64,000 nucleotides of DNA, from positions 62,001 through 126,000 of the forward strand of contig NZ_SKCG01000004.1 of assembly GCF_005434915.1 (NCBI RefSeq), in the 5' to 3' direction. The position numbers and the translations under genes were made by a program. Origin of the DNA: Aurantiacibacter suaedae. Its GTDB lineage: Bacteria; Pseudomonadota; Alphaproteobacteria; Sphingomonadales; Sphingomonadaceae. Of this stretch, positions 29,341 to 38,366 are shown piece by piece (position 1 is the stretch's first letter; every line of letters starts with the position of its first letter). Below the pieces are notes generated by a model, which was not told the origin of the DNA, searched no databases, and worked only from the letters and a program-made list of their open reading frames with translations.

Positions 29341-30979
29341 CGGCGGTCAACTTCTCGGCAATTTTGGCGACAAGGCGGGTGGCGACGTCCTGCTTGCTCA
29401 TCGGCTTCCATTCCTCGGCCTTGCCTTCGAGAATGAGATGCACCTGATTGTCCTCGCCGCCCATCACATCGCCCGATACATCATTGGCAACGATCCAGTC
29501 GACTCCCTTGCTCTTGCGCTTTTTGCGCGCATTCTCGATCACGTTTTCGGTCTCGGCGGCAAAGCCGATCAGCAGATCGGGCCGCTGCGGGCTGGCGGCG
29601 ATGGTGGCAAGGATATCGGGGTTCTCTGTGAGGATCAGCGCAGGCGGCGCGGACGAGCGCTTCTTCATCTTCTCGTCCCGATAATCGCGCGGTCGCCAGT
29701 CGGCCACAGCGGCCACCATCACGGCAGCATCGGCAGGCAGCGCAGCCTTCACCGCCTTGGCCATGTCCTCCGCGCTCTCGACATCGACCCGGTCGACCCC
29801 GAGGGGGGTGCGCAGGTTTACAGGACCAGACACCAGCGTCACCCGCGCACCTGCGGCGGCAGCTGCTGCGGCAATGGCATACCCCTGCTTGCCCGAGCTG
29901 CGGTTGGCGAGATAGCGCACTGGGTCGATCGGCTCGTGCGTCGGTCCGGCGGTTACGAGCACGTGCTTGCCATAGAGCGGACGGTGTTCCACCGCCTGTT
30001 CGAAACCGGGCTGTCCGGCGAGCGGGTCGAAGCTGTCTAGCGCGGTATCGAGGGTCAGCTCACTCGGCGCATCGAGCGCATTGGCGAGCGGATAGTCCAG
30101 CGTGGGCGCTGCCGCGTCTTCCCCTTCGAAGGGTTGAGGTGCGCTCTGGCGGGCGTTGACCTCGTGGTTGATAGCCTCGCGGTCGGTCGGCGGGGCGGCC
30201 TTGGCAATCCCCTTCTTCGCCAGCAGCGAGCCGGCGTCGGAATAGTCGGGTTCGGGCAGATCGGGGCCCTCTGAGAGTTCGCCCTCGAAACCATCGCCCT
30301 CGTCCGGCTCCTGGTCCTGATCGCCGCCCCGGAACGAGCGCGGGATGATCGAGGCAAGCAGGCCCGACAGGCCGCCCGGATGATCGACCCCCAAGTTGCC
30401 GTCTTCGTCCTCGTAGTCGACCCCGGCTACGCTGGGATCGAGGCCGAGCATGTCAGCGATTTCGAGCCACACCATCTCAGGATCGGGCAAGCGGCCCGGT
30501 CCGAATTCGCCGCAAGCCATTTCGCCCAGCTCAGGCTGCATCACCCGGATCCCGCTCTCCCGCAGGGTGTAAACGTTGCGTTCGGTCGCCTCGTTGAGCC
30601 ACATCTGCACGTTCATCGCGGGAACGGCCAGCACCGGTTTGTTGGTCGCGAGGATCAGCGTGGTGGCCAGATCGTCGGCAATGCCATGCGCCATCTTGGC
30701 GAGCAGGTTGGCGGTCGCCGGGCAGACAACCACCAGCTCGGCCTCGCGAGTGAGCTGGATATGGCCGATTTCAGCTTCGTTCTTCAGATCCCACAAGGTG
30801 GTGTGGACCTGATTGCCCGATAGCGCGGCCAGCGCCATCGGAGTGACGAACTTCGCGCCGCTCTCGGTCAGCACGCAGGTGACATCGCCCCCGCCCTTGC
30901 GGATCAGGCGCACCAGTTCGCACGACTTGTAAGCGGCAATTCCGCCGCCGATCACCAGCAGGATGCGTGGCTCTGCCAT
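29333..30979 (-). CDS. coaBC: bifunctional phosphopantothenoylcysteine decarboxylase/phosphopantothenate-cysteine ligase with long acidic insert
   Basis: A 548-residue CoaBC that makes 4'-phosphopantetheine precursor for CoA. The CoaC flavoprotein domain (about 1-180) shows GGGIAAYKS, the active His in [17 protein letters not shown] and the catalytic Cys in [16 protein letters not shown]. The CoaB ligase domain (about 335-548) starts [30 protein letters not shown] (part) and has AAVADWRP and NDVS. The two domains are normally adjacent (E. coli protein 406 residues); here about 154 residues rich in Asp, Glu, Pro and Gly separate them. I start at the ATG at 30979; upstream ATGs lack support. 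A minus-strand run from 36581 leads into it. Confidence 0.93.
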   Translation of the reverse strand: MAEPRILLVIGGGIAAYKSCELVRLIRKGGGDVTCVLTESGAKFVTPMALAALSGNQVHTTLWDLKNEAEIGHIQLTREAELVVVCPATANLLAKMAHGIADDLATTLILATNKPVLAVPAMNVQMWLNEATERNVYTLRESGIRVMQPELGEMACGEFGPGRLPDPEMVWLEIADMLGLDPSVAGVDYEDEDGNLGVDHPGGLSGLLASIIPRSFRGGDQDQEPDEGDGFEGELSEGPDLPEPDYSDAGSLLAKKGIAKAAPPTDREAINHEVNARQSAPQPFEGEDAAAPTLDYPLANALDAPSELTLDTALDSFDPLAGQPGFEQAVEHRPLYGKHVLVTAGPTHEPIDPVRYLANRSSGKQGYAIAAAAAAAGARVTLVSGPVNLRTPLGVDRVDVESAEDMAKAVKAALPADAAVMVAAVADWRPRDYRDEKMKKRSSAPPALILTENPDILATIAASPQRPDLLIGFAAETENVIENARKKRKSKGVDWIVANDVSGDVMGGEDNQVHLILEGKAEEWKPMSKQDVATRLVAKIAEKLTADV

Positions 30980-31066
30980 TGCCTGTTCGTGGCCCTCCTG
31001 GCCAAATCGCTGCATTTCAAACACTAGTCATCCGACCAGCACTTTTCCAGCCATGCCCGATTGTGG

Positions 31067-32197
31067 TTAAATATGCCCTTCCCTGCGGCTGACAACCCGC
31101 CCGCGCGCTGCGGCCACCAGGTCGGCCACGGCCCGCGGTGCAAAGGCAAGGCCTGCGGCATAGAGAGGCAGGACAGTGAGTATCCAATAATAATTCTCGG
31201 CCCGCGCGAACAGCGCCATCATCGTGAAGAACCCCGCGAAGGCAAGGCAAGCGAACCCCGCCCGTTTCCCGCCCAGCGATGCCCAGCCGACCAGCGGCAG
31301 CACCGCCAGCGTCGCGGCCAGCCAGGTGGGCAACGTAAGCAGCGGGGTCATCCGCACCAGCCCCATCAGCGGCAGCGCCGGGCCTGCCAGTGCGTTCCAG
31401 CCGGGAGAGGCGAGGTCGCCTTCCTGCACAACGGCCGTGACGGCCATCGAATGCAGCCACAGGCCAAGCGCGAACAGGCCGACGATGGCCGCCACCCAGC
31501 CTGCCTCGCGCCAGCGCCCCGCCACCAAGGCTAGGGCGAGCCACAAGAGCACGAACGGCAAGGCCAGCTCGCGCACTGCCAGCGCCAGCGCGGCAAAGAG
31601 GAGCGAGGGCCAGAAGTTTGTCGTGCGATAGGATAGCAAGGCGAGCGTTAGCAGGATTCCGGCGACCGATTCGTGCGACAGCGGGCCTTGCTTTGCAAAC
31701 AGGCTTGCACCGGCCAGCAGCAGCGCAAAGGCCCCCGCCACCCGCTCGGCAAGGCCGGTGCGATCCTGCGTCAGCGGCAGATAAAGCCCGATCGAGACCA
31801 CCAGCATGGCGACCAGCACATGTCCCAGCGTCTCAAGGCCAAGCCAGCTTTGCACGACGGCCAGCGTCGGCAGGCGCACGGTCACGAAGGGCCGCACCGG
31901 ATAGCGGTTGGCGCGCTGTTCGGTAACAGCGGCCGCGTAATAGTTCTCGCCCGCATCGACGCGCTTGTAGATCCGGCGATAGAGTTCGTAGTCGCCGATG
32001 CCCTTCTTGCCGTTTTTCTCGGCCTTGGTCACCTGCGCCTTCACCTCACCGCTACGCATCTGCGGAACGGCCACCGTGCTCCATGCCAGGGCGGCTACTA
32101 GCGCGAGGAGCACCGCCAAGGCCCCTATACGCGGCAGATGGCGCAAAGGCCTGTCGAGCGCGCACCAGCGGGCAAGCCAGTCTGCCGCCATCCTCAT
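31067..32197 (-). CDS. polytopic membrane protein of unknown function, first of a tandem paralogous pair
   Basis: A 376-residue protein with about ten hydrophobic segments. After the first helix comes a periplasmic-type loop with the motif GENYYAAAVTEQRANRYPVRP and VRLPTLA, shared with the neighbouring protein, and near the C-terminus ARAENYYWILTVLPLYAAGLAF. The layout (loop with acidic residue after TM1, many helices) recalls GT-C glycosyltransferases such as ArnT-like enzymes, but no family DD/DE motif is obvious, so I leave it unnamed. The ATG at 32197 overlaps the upstream paralog stop in an ATGA junction. It lies between ubiB and coaBC. Confidence 0.7.
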   Translation of the reverse strand: MRMAADWLARWCALDRPLRHLPRIGALAVLLALVAALAWSTVAVPQMRSGEVKAQVTKAEKNGKKGIGDYELYRRIYKRVDAGENYYAAAVTEQRANRYPVRPFVTVRLPTLAVVQSWLGLETLGHVLVAMLVVSIGLYLPLTQDRTGLAERVAGAFALLLAGASLFAKQGPLSHESVAGILLTLALLSYRTTNFWPSLLFAALALAVRELALPFVLLWLALALVAGRWREAGWVAAIVGLFALGLWLHSMAVTAVVQEGDLASPGWNALAGPALPLMGLVRMTPLLTLPTWLAATLAVLPLVGWASLGGKRAGFACLAFAGFFTMMALFARAENYYWILTVLPLYAAGLAFAPRAVADLVAAARGRVVSRREGHI

Positions 32198-33318
32198 TGT
32201 CCGCGCGCCGATGCCCAAAGGCTGGAAAGCGCGCGCGGCACGAAGGCAAGGCCCACAAACCAGATCGGCATCACCACCAGCGCCCAGTAGAAATTGTTGT
32301 CACGACCGAAAATCATGAAGCCGAGGCCATAGCCGAGGCACAGCAGCAAGCCGGTCTGGCCCAGATCGCTGCGCCACCCGGCCCAGCCGATCAGCGGAAG
32401 CAAGGCCAGCGGCGCAGCCAGCCATGCGGGAAGCAGCTGCAAGGGGCTGGAGGCAACGATATTGCCGGTCCACCCGCCGAGCCCGCGCAAGGCCAGCCAG
32501 CCGGGTGACACCGGATCGGCGGTGCCGGTAAGCGCGCCGACGAGGCTGGCGTGCGCGGCAAGGCCGATCAGGAACAGCCCTGCCACAAGGCCCCAGGCCA
32601 CGGCCTCAGCCCGTTCGCCGCGTAGCAGCGCCACCGCCCCCATCAGGCAGACGTAAGGCAAGGCCAGTTCGCGCAGCGCCAGCGCGGCAGCGGCGAAAAC
32701 CAGCGCCCAGCCCCACTGCCCGGGCCGATAAAGCCCGAGGCTGAGCGCCACGAACATGCCCGCCCAAACCTCGTGCAGAGCCAGATAGTGCGGCTTGAAA
32801 CCGGCCAGTGCGCCAATGGCCACCAGCAGCAGAATAGAGGTGCGATAGTCGCGCCCGCCCGGCTCGTTCTCCAGCCGGTCCCACCAGGCGATAAACACGG
32901 CGACACCCAGCACGAAGGCCAGCGCCATCATCCCCCACGGCCCAATATGGCCGCTAATCCAGGCCAGCGTCGGCAAGCGCACGGCCACGCCCGGACGCAC
33001 TGGAATATCGCGTGCGCGCTGCTCCTCGATGGCTGCGACATAGTAATTCTCGCCTGCGCCCACGCGCTCGGCGACGCGCTCGTAGAGCTTGAGGGAAGCG
33101 TCGCGCGCAGTGTCTTCGTCAGTGCCGCCGGCATCGGTGGTGAGGGCCGTAGCCGCGCTCGCCACCGCATTGCCCGAAGCACGGTTGGGCACCGGCCTGG
33201 CGCTTAGCGCCGCAGCGATAAGCAGCAGGGCAAAGCCTGCCAGCACCAGCAGCGCTGCGCCAGGCGCCCATTTGGCGAACCGATCGAATTTCTTCGTAAG
33301 TGCGCCTAGCCGAGCCAT
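32194..33318 (-). CDS. polytopic membrane protein of unknown function, second of a tandem paralogous pair
   Basis: A 374-residue protein with the same plan as its neighbour: helix, loop with GENYYVAAIEEQRARDIPVRP and VRLPTLA, many helices, and a C-terminal GRDNNFYWALVVMPIWFVGLAFVPRAL. Helix KPHYLALHEVWAGMFVALS aligns with the equivalent KQGPLSHESVAGILLTLALLS. The ATG at 33318 lies 13 bases inside the end of ubiB. Shared motifs show a duplication, but overall identity is moderate, so it is old. Possible GT-C-like transferase acting on a lipid-linked sugar; unproven. Confidence 0.7.
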   Translation of the reverse strand: MARLGALTKKFDRFAKWAPGAALLVLAGFALLLIAAALSARPVPNRASGNAVASAATALTTDAGGTDEDTARDASLKLYERVAERVGAGENYYVAAIEEQRARDIPVRPGVAVRLPTLAWISGHIGPWGMMALAFVLGVAVFIAWWDRLENEPGGRDYRTSILLLVAIGALAGFKPHYLALHEVWAGMFVALSLGLYRPGQWGWALVFAAAALALRELALPYVCLMGAVALLRGERAEAVAWGLVAGLFLIGLAAHASLVGALTGTADPVSPGWLALRGLGGWTGNIVASSPLQLLPAWLAAPLALLPLIGWAGWRSDLGQTGLLLCLGYGLGFMIFGRDNNFYWALVVMPIWFVGLAFVPRALSSLWASARGQ

Positions 33319-34865
33319 CCGGCCAAACTCCCCGCCCAGACCAGAGCGCCTCCCACCAGCGCCGCCGCGACGTAACCGAGCCATCCGCGGCCGCCCACGC
33401 GCTCTCGCCGTTCCCAGATCAGTTCGACCTCGGGCAAAGGCGGCGGTTCGGGCGCGCCGCCACGCGGCGGATAGAGTTCTTCCAGCCGCCGGATGAGCGC
33501 GGGCACACGCAGCAGCGTATCGGTGTCTTCCTTGATCCGGTCAGCGATGGCGCTTTCCGGGCCAAGCTCGTCACGAATCCAGTCGCGGACATAGGGCGCG
33601 GCAACATCCCACATGTTGATCTGCGGATCGAGCTGGGTGGCGATGCCTTCGACCATCACCATGGTCTTTTGCAACAGCAGCAGGTGCGGCTGCGTCTGCA
33701 TGTCGAAATCGCGGGTGATCGCAAACAGCCCATCGAGCATCTGCCCGACGCTGAGTTCGCTCACCGGCTTGCCGCGCATCGGTTCGCCCACGGCACGCAG
33801 TGCGGTCGCGAACTCGTCGACCGAGTGATAGCTCGGCACATATTGCGCCTCGAAATGAATCTCGGCCACGCGTTTATAATTTCCGGTGGTCAGGCCATAG
33901 AGGATCTCGGCCAGCCACTGCCGCGCGCGGCGGTCGATCCGCCCCATGATGCCGAAGTCGATGGCAACGATAGTGCCGTCTGCCCGCACGAACAGGTTGC
34001 CCTGATGCATGTCGGCATGGAAATAGCCCGCGCTGATCGCCTGGGTGAGGAAAGCCAGCACCAGCCGCCGGGCCAGCTCCGGCAAGTCGTGCCCCGCCTC
34101 GATCAACTTTTCGATCTGCGAAATCTTGACCCCGTCGATCCACTCTATGGTCAAAACCCGGCCATTGGTGCGGTCCCAGTCGATATCGGGCACTTCGTAA
34201 CGGTCGATGGCGACCATCGCATCGGCCAGTTCGGAAGCCGAGGCGGCCTCGCGTCGAAGATCCAGCTCGCGGTTGGTCCAGCGCTTGAAATTGGCAATTG
34301 TGAGCCGGGGGCGCAGCCGCTGCGCCTCGCCGCCCATGGCTTCCAGATGCGCGGCGGCCCATTCGTAGGTGGTGATATCGCGCTCGAACTTCTCGCGGAT
34401 GCCGGGTCGCAGCACCTTGATCGCCACGGTACGCCCATCGGTGGTCATGCCCTTATGAACCTGCGCGATAGAGGCAGCCCCAACCGGCACCGGATCGACC
34501 TCGGCGAAGACGTCCTCCAGCGGGCGTTCAAAGCCGCGCTCGATCTGTTCGCGTATTTTTTCAAAGGGCACCGGCGGCAGGCTGTCCTGCAGGCTCAGCA
34601 GATTGCGGGCAGCATCCTCGCCCACGAGATCAGGCCGGGTGGCAAGCGTCTGCCCGAGCTTGATCGCGGCAGGCCCGATGGCCTCAAAGGCGGCGGCATA
34701 GTCAGGCTCACGCGGCTGCACCGTGCCGAAGCGAGCAAGGCGGCACAGTCGCTTGACCGGCGCCGGGGTGTTCGGATCGGCCTCGATCCCGCGCAAGGCA
34801 CCATGGCGCGCCAGCGTGCGGCCCCACTTAAGCAGGCGCCAGATATGCGTGGCGGGTTTGGTCAA
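33306..34865 (-). CDS. ubiB: UbiB family kinase-like protein, ubiquinone biosynthesis
   Basis: A 519-residue atypical kinase of the ABC1/ADCK/UbiB family, needed for ubiquinone biosynthesis or delivery. Features: KxGQ motif in AAIKLGQTLATRPDLVG, the Ala-rich loop VGAASIAQVHKG that replaces a P-loop, VAIKVLRPG with the lysine, catalytic HADMHQGNLFVR, the DFG in AIDFGIMG, and two C-terminal hydrophobic helices (GYVAAALVGGALVWAGSLAGWL). I chose the TTG at 34865 (TKPATHIWRLLKWGR) with GGGGA about 10 bases upstream; the extension to 34988 is inside ubiE. It overlaps the membrane-protein gene downstream by 13 bases. Confidence 0.92.
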   Translation of the reverse strand: MTKPATHIWRLLKWGRTLARHGALRGIEADPNTPAPVKRLCRLARFGTVQPREPDYAAAFEAIGPAAIKLGQTLATRPDLVGEDAARNLLSLQDSLPPVPFEKIREQIERGFERPLEDVFAEVDPVPVGAASIAQVHKGMTTDGRTVAIKVLRPGIREKFERDITTYEWAAAHLEAMGGEAQRLRPRLTIANFKRWTNRELDLRREAASASELADAMVAIDRYEVPDIDWDRTNGRVLTIEWIDGVKISQIEKLIEAGHDLPELARRLVLAFLTQAISAGYFHADMHQGNLFVRADGTIVAIDFGIMGRIDRRARQWLAEILYGLTTGNYKRVAEIHFEAQYVPSYHSVDEFATALRAVGEPMRGKPVSELSVGQMLDGLFAITRDFDMQTQPHLLLLQKTMVMVEGIATQLDPQINMWDVAAPYVRDWIRDELGPESAIADRIKEDTDTLLRVPALIRRLEELYPPRGGAPEPPPLPEVELIWERRERVGGRGWLGYVAAALVGGALVWAGSLAGWLG

Positions 34866-34873
34866 AGCGCTTG

Positions 34874-34893
34874 ATCCCCGCCTGCGCGGGGAT
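34874..34893. repeat. REP-like palindrome between ubiE and ubiB
   Basis: ATCCCCGC (34874-34881), CTGC, GCGGGGAT (34886-34893): a perfect 8-bp-arm palindrome of the ATCCCCGC-type repeat common in alphaproteobacteria. On the minus strand its GGGGAT arm lies just upstream of the ubiB TTG and may serve as its ribosome binding site. Confidence 0.6.
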
Positions 34894-34911
34894 GCTCGAA
34901 ACCTGCGTTTC

Positions 34912-35643
34912 TCACACCTTCCACCCCGAATGGATCGCCACCAGCCCGCCAAGGATCGGCTCGACCTTGGTGCGCACGAACCCGGCATCGCGGATCATCT
35001 GCTCAAACTCGGGCATCGGCGGGAAGCGGCGGATCGATTCGATCAGATAGCGATAGCTCTCGGCATCGCCTGCGATCATCTGGCCCAGCTGCGGCACCAG
35101 CTTGTGCGAATAAAGGTCATAGGCCTCCTTCGCGCCGGGCCAGGTCATGGTCGAGAATTCAAGGCAGAAGAAGCGCCCTCCGAACTTCAGCACCCGGTGC
35201 GCCTCGCGCAGCGCCTTGTCGATATGCGTTACGTTGCGGATGCCGAAAGCGATGGTGTAAGCGTCGAACTGACGGCCCGAAAAGGTCAGCTCTTCGGCGT
35301 TCTGGCGTGACCAGACGAGGCCGTCTATCCCGCGCTCCATCGCACGTTCGATGCCAACGTCCAGCATCTCCTGATTGATGTCGGAGACGATCACGCTCGC
35401 GCCCTCGTCGGCCATACGGAAGGCGATGTCGCCGGTGCCGCCCGCCATATCGAGGATCTGCTCGTTCGCCTGCGGTTTCACCCGGCGGACGAACTGGTCT
35501 TTCCACAAGCGGTGCAACCCGCCCGACATCGCATCGTTCATGATGTCGTATTTGCTGGCCACGCCGGAAAACACCGCGCCGACGCGCTTCGTCTTCTCGG
35601 CGGGATCGACGTCTTCGTAGCCGAAGGATACCTGCTCGCTCAT
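34912..35643 (-). CDS. ubiE: bifunctional demethylmenaquinone/2-polyprenyl-6-methoxy-benzoquinol methylase
   Basis: A 243-residue SAM-dependent C-methyltransferase of ubiquinone synthesis. Signatures: FGYEDVDPAEKTKRVGAVFSGVASKYDIMNDAMS (start), motif I ILDMAGGTGDIAFRMA, AYTIAFGIRNVTHIDKAL and the C-terminal GGLVAIHSGWKV. The ATG at 35643 overlaps the eamA stop in an ATGA junction. ubiB follows after 46 bases, the usual partner in alphaproteobacteria; mutM is divergent beyond eamA. Confidence 0.96.
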   Translation of the reverse strand: MSEQVSFGYEDVDPAEKTKRVGAVFSGVASKYDIMNDAMSGGLHRLWKDQFVRRVKPQANEQILDMAGGTGDIAFRMADEGASVIVSDINQEMLDVGIERAMERGIDGLVWSRQNAEELTFSGRQFDAYTIAFGIRNVTHIDKALREAHRVLKFGGRFFCLEFSTMTWPGAKEAYDLYSHKLVPQLGQMIAGDAESYRYLIESIRRFPPMPEFEQMIRDAGFVRTKVEPILGGLVAIHSGWKV

Positions 35644-36581
35644 CGTTTGCCCTCTAGCGGCGTAGGGCGCAGTGCGCCACCGGCTTGTTGCTGCCGCAGC
35701 GCCCACAGGCCCAGCGCAATCCCCAGGCCGATCAGCGTGATGCCCACCGCGTGGTACCAATGCAGCACCTCGCCCAGCAACAGCGCCGAAAGCAGCGCGC
35801 CGAACACCGGCAGCAAGGTGATCGACTGCCCTGCCCGCGCCGCGCCCAGTTGCCCTGCCGCATAGTTATAAATGAAGTAGCTCACCAGCGAGGGGAACAG
35901 CGCGACATAGACAAGCGCCAGAACGGTGCCCGTGTTCCACACGATGCGCAGGCCCGCGCCCCATTCCCACAGCGCCAGCGGGGCATTCGCCAGCACACCG
36001 ATGGCAAAGGTGATCGCCACGAAGCTGATCGGGGTGACCTCGGGCCGAAGTTTCAGGAACACGGTGTAAAGCGACCAGACCAGCACCGATACGAGCACCA
36101 GCGCATCGCCCCTGCCCAGATGCAACGCCAGCACCCGCGCCGGATCGCCCTCGAACACGATGAACACCACGCCCACGATTGTTGCCGCAGTCCCCACGAT
36201 CTGCACCGCTCCACTGCGCAAGCGAAAGATGACCCGGTCGAGCAGCAGGACCACGCCTGGCACTGCGGCCTGAATCAGCAGCGCATTGGTCGCGGTGGTA
36301 TACTGGAGGCCCGAGTACAGCAGCGAGTTGAAAGCGCCGATGCCGAGCACACCCAGTACAAGCACCGGCTTCCAGCCGCGCTTCAATTCGGGCCAGTCGC
36401 GCCGCAATGGCCTGATGGCAAACGGGGCAAGCAACGCCAGCGCGCCGGTCCAGCGGATGAAGGCCAGCGTCAGCGGCGGGATCTGCCCTGCCACGGCCCG
36501 CCCGACAATCGAATTGCCTGCCCAGAAAACCATGACCAGGGCAAGGAGCCCCATCGCGCGATAGTTCGAATTGGCTGTCAT
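35640..36581 (-). CDS. DMT-superfamily transporter (EamA domains)
   Basis: A 313-residue ten-helix exporter of the EamA type: MGLLALVMVFWAGNSIVGRAVAGQIPPLTLAFIRW (start, part), GIGAFNSLLYSGLQYTTATNALLIQAAVP in repeat one and SITLLPVFGALLSALLLGEVLHWYHAVGITLIG at the end of repeat two. The substrate is not predictable. It heads the minus-strand run eamA-ubiE-ubiB and overlaps ubiE by 4 bases, which puts it in an unusual place; 70 bases separate it from divergent mutM. Confidence 0.9.
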   Translation of the reverse strand: MTANSNYRAMGLLALVMVFWAGNSIVGRAVAGQIPPLTLAFIRWTGALALLAPFAIRPLRRDWPELKRGWKPVLVLGVLGIGAFNSLLYSGLQYTTATNALLIQAAVPGVVLLLDRVIFRLRSGAVQIVGTAATIVGVVFIVFEGDPARVLALHLGRGDALVLVSVLVWSLYTVFLKLRPEVTPISFVAITFAIGVLANAPLALWEWGAGLRIVWNTGTVLALVYVALFPSLVSYFIYNYAAGQLGAARAGQSITLLPVFGALLSALLLGEVLHWYHAVGITLIGLGIALGLWALRQQQAGGALRPTPLEGKR

Positions 36582-36651
36582 TCGCGCCCTGTTAGGAGCG
36601 CAGCGATGGCTTGGCGATGACAGAAAGCCTTACCCGCCCTAAATCAGCGCA

Positions 36652-37467
36652 ATGCCAGAACTGCCCGAAGTCGAAACCACCGTGCGCGGCCTTGCCCGCT
36701 TCCTCGAAGGTGAACGGATCGCGAGGGTGCAGGTCAACCGGCCCGACATGCGCTTCGCCTTCCCGCCCGATCTCGTGCAGGTGCTGACCGGCGCGACGAT
36801 TTCCTCGCTGGGGCGCCGGGCGAAATATGGCCTGCTCCACACCGACCGCGATTCGACCCTGATCTTCCACCTCGGCATGAGCGGGCGCTGGCGAATCGAT
36901 CCTGATAGCGATGACAAACACGATCATCTCGTGCTCGAAACGGCGCATCATCGCTTTGCGCTGAACGATCCGCGCCGGTTCGGCTTCGTCGATCTCGTCG
37001 CCACAGACCGGCTCGATGCCTGGCGCGCTTTCGCCGCAATGGGGCCCGAGCCGCTCGGCAGCGAATTAACGGCTGTGCACCTGAAGACGGCGCTGGCGGG
37101 GCGCAAACAGGCGATCAAGCTGTGCCTGCTCGATCAGGCGATCGTGGCCGGGCTCGGCAACATATACGTGTGCGAGGCGCTGTTCCGGGCGCGAATCGAT
37201 CCGCGCAAACCGGGCGGCAAGGTTTCACGGCCTGCGCTTGAACGGCTCGTGCCGGCGATACGCGAGGTGCTCGAACAGAGCATAGCCGACGGCGGTTCTT
37301 CCTTACGCGACTATGCCGCGCCGAGCGGCGAACTCGGCTACTTCGCCACCCGCTTCGCCGTCTATGGCCGCACGGCCGAGCCTTGCCTGCGCGAGGACGG
37401 CGGCGTAATCCGGCGGCTGACGCAGGGCGGGCGCAGCACATGGTATTGCCCCCGCTGCCAGCGCTAG
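36652..37467 (+). CDS. mutM: formamidopyrimidine-DNA glycosylase (Fpg)
   Basis: A 271-residue bifunctional DNA glycosylase/AP lyase that removes 8-oxoguanine and FaPy. The N-terminus PELPEVETTVRGL carries the catalytic Pro and Glu; KYGLLH, LGMSGRW and VAGLGNIYVCEALFRARI follow; the C-terminal zinc finger is reduced to C-x9?-type CLREDGG...TWYCPRCQR with four Cys (YGRTAEPCLRED, WYCPRC). Length is normal. It starts 70 bases from divergent eamA and precedes rpsT. Confidence 0.96.
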   Translation: MPELPEVETTVRGLARFLEGERIARVQVNRPDMRFAFPPDLVQVLTGATISSLGRRAKYGLLHTDRDSTLIFHLGMSGRWRIDPDSDDKHDHLVLETAHHRFALNDPRRFGFVDLVATDRLDAWRAFAAMGPEPLGSELTAVHLKTALAGRKQAIKLCLLDQAIVAGLGNIYVCEALFRARIDPRKPGGKVSRPALERLVPAIREVLEQSIADGGSSLRDYAAPSGELGYFATRFAVYGRTAEPCLREDGGVIRRLTQGGRSTWYCPRCQR

Positions 37468-37485
37468 GACGATATGCGCCTTTGC

Positions 37486-37514
37486 TTGACCGAATCTCTG
37501 CATGGAGCTATGGC
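37486..37514 (+). promoter_or_regulatory. candidate sigma-70 promoter of rpsT
   Basis: TTGACC (37486-37491), 17-base spacer, TATGGC (37509-37514), about 95 bases before the rpsT start and just after mutM. Spacing is ideal and the -35 matches five of six consensus bases. Confidence 0.5.
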
Positions 37515-37606
37515 GCGCGCTTTCCAGCGGGCTCCTGCCTGCTTCCGCACGTTTACAACAGAGACATCCGGGCGCTCTCCAGCGTTCGTGGAGACGAAGG
37601 ACAGAC

Positions 37607-37867
37607 ATGGCCAATACGCCGCAAGCCAAGAAGCGCATCCGTCGCAACAACAACCGCGCCGAGATCAACGGCGCGCGCATGAGCCGCATCCGCAGCTTCG
37701 TGAAGAAGGTCGAACTGGCCTGCACCGAAGGCAACAAGGAAGCCGCCTCGACCGCTCTCAAGGCTGCCCAGCCCGAGCTGGCGCGCGGCGTTGCCCGCGG
37801 CGTGCTCCACAAGAACACCGCTTCGCGCAAGCTGAGCCGGCTGACCAAGCGCGTCGCCGCTCTCTGA
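37607..37867 (+). CDS. rpsT: 30S ribosomal protein S20
   Basis: An 86-residue basic primary binder of 16S r[23 protein letters not shown] is the family start and [21 protein letters not shown] the family end. I chose the ATG at 37607; the frame is open further upstream but only this start gives S20. A strong terminator follows 63 bases downstream. rpsT next to dnaA is common in this order. Confidence 0.98.
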   Translation: MANTPQAKKRIRRNNNRAEINGARMSRIRSFVKKVELACTEGNKEAASTALKAAQPELARGVARGVLHKNTASRKLSRLTKRVAAL

Positions 37868-37930
37868 TTCGCGTTTCCGGCGGTAACGATTCGTTGCCGC
37901 GACGCCAAAAATCGGAACAGATTTGGAACG

Positions 37931-37959
37931 GGCCGGTGATGCTTTCACCGGCCTTTTTT
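37931..37959 (+). terminator. Rho-independent terminator after rpsT
   Basis: GGCCGGTGA (37931-37939), five-base loop, TCACCGGCC (37945-37953), then TTTTTT. Canonical. Confidence 0.93.
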
Positions 37960-38003
37960 CGTGCCTAGGGCTTTGCCCGAATTGGCATTCGACAAAAGGC
38001 CAT

Positions 38004-38120
38004 GAATCCAACGATTCGCACGACTGTCATATAACTCTTTATTAATTTCAATTACTTGGACGGACGCCTGCGGCACCCCAAGGTGTCAAGCCGGTATATT
38101 TAGGATTTTTTACAGGCTCG
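38004..38120 (+). promoter_or_regulatory. AT-rich dnaA upstream region with two GANTC sites
   Basis: The gap from rpsT to dnaA is about 500 bases. After the rpsT terminator it contains GAATC (38004-38008) and GATTC (38013-38017), two GANTC sites, the target of the cell-cycle methyltransferase CcrM, then an unusually AT-rich stretch (about 38018-38058 and 38093-38113). In Caulobacter dnaA transcription responds to GANTC methylation. The rest of the gap shows an open frame continuous with dnaA but no separate gene. Confidence 0.45.
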
Positions 38121-38366
38121 GCCTTGCCCCTCCGGCCAACTCGGCCAATAGTCCTTTTCGCGGTCAGCGGGAGGTCATCCCGGGCCGCTTACAGATCCAA
38201 TAGCAACACGACCGGCGGCGCTGCATATAGCCGCGCCGTGCGGGAAGGTCGTGTCTGCGAGAGGGGCAACATCTGTCGGTTTGGCATTTTGAACAGGAAT
38301 GACGGAGCAATGATGCGGATGGGGCCACAGGCAGGACGCGTACGGAAAGACAAGAACGGGGACAGA

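Noticed and set aside
33300-34874. 524-codon plus-strand open frame opposite ubiB
   Set aside because: ubiB motifs (KxGQ, DFG) are unambiguous on the minus strand; the opposite frame has no recognisable domain.
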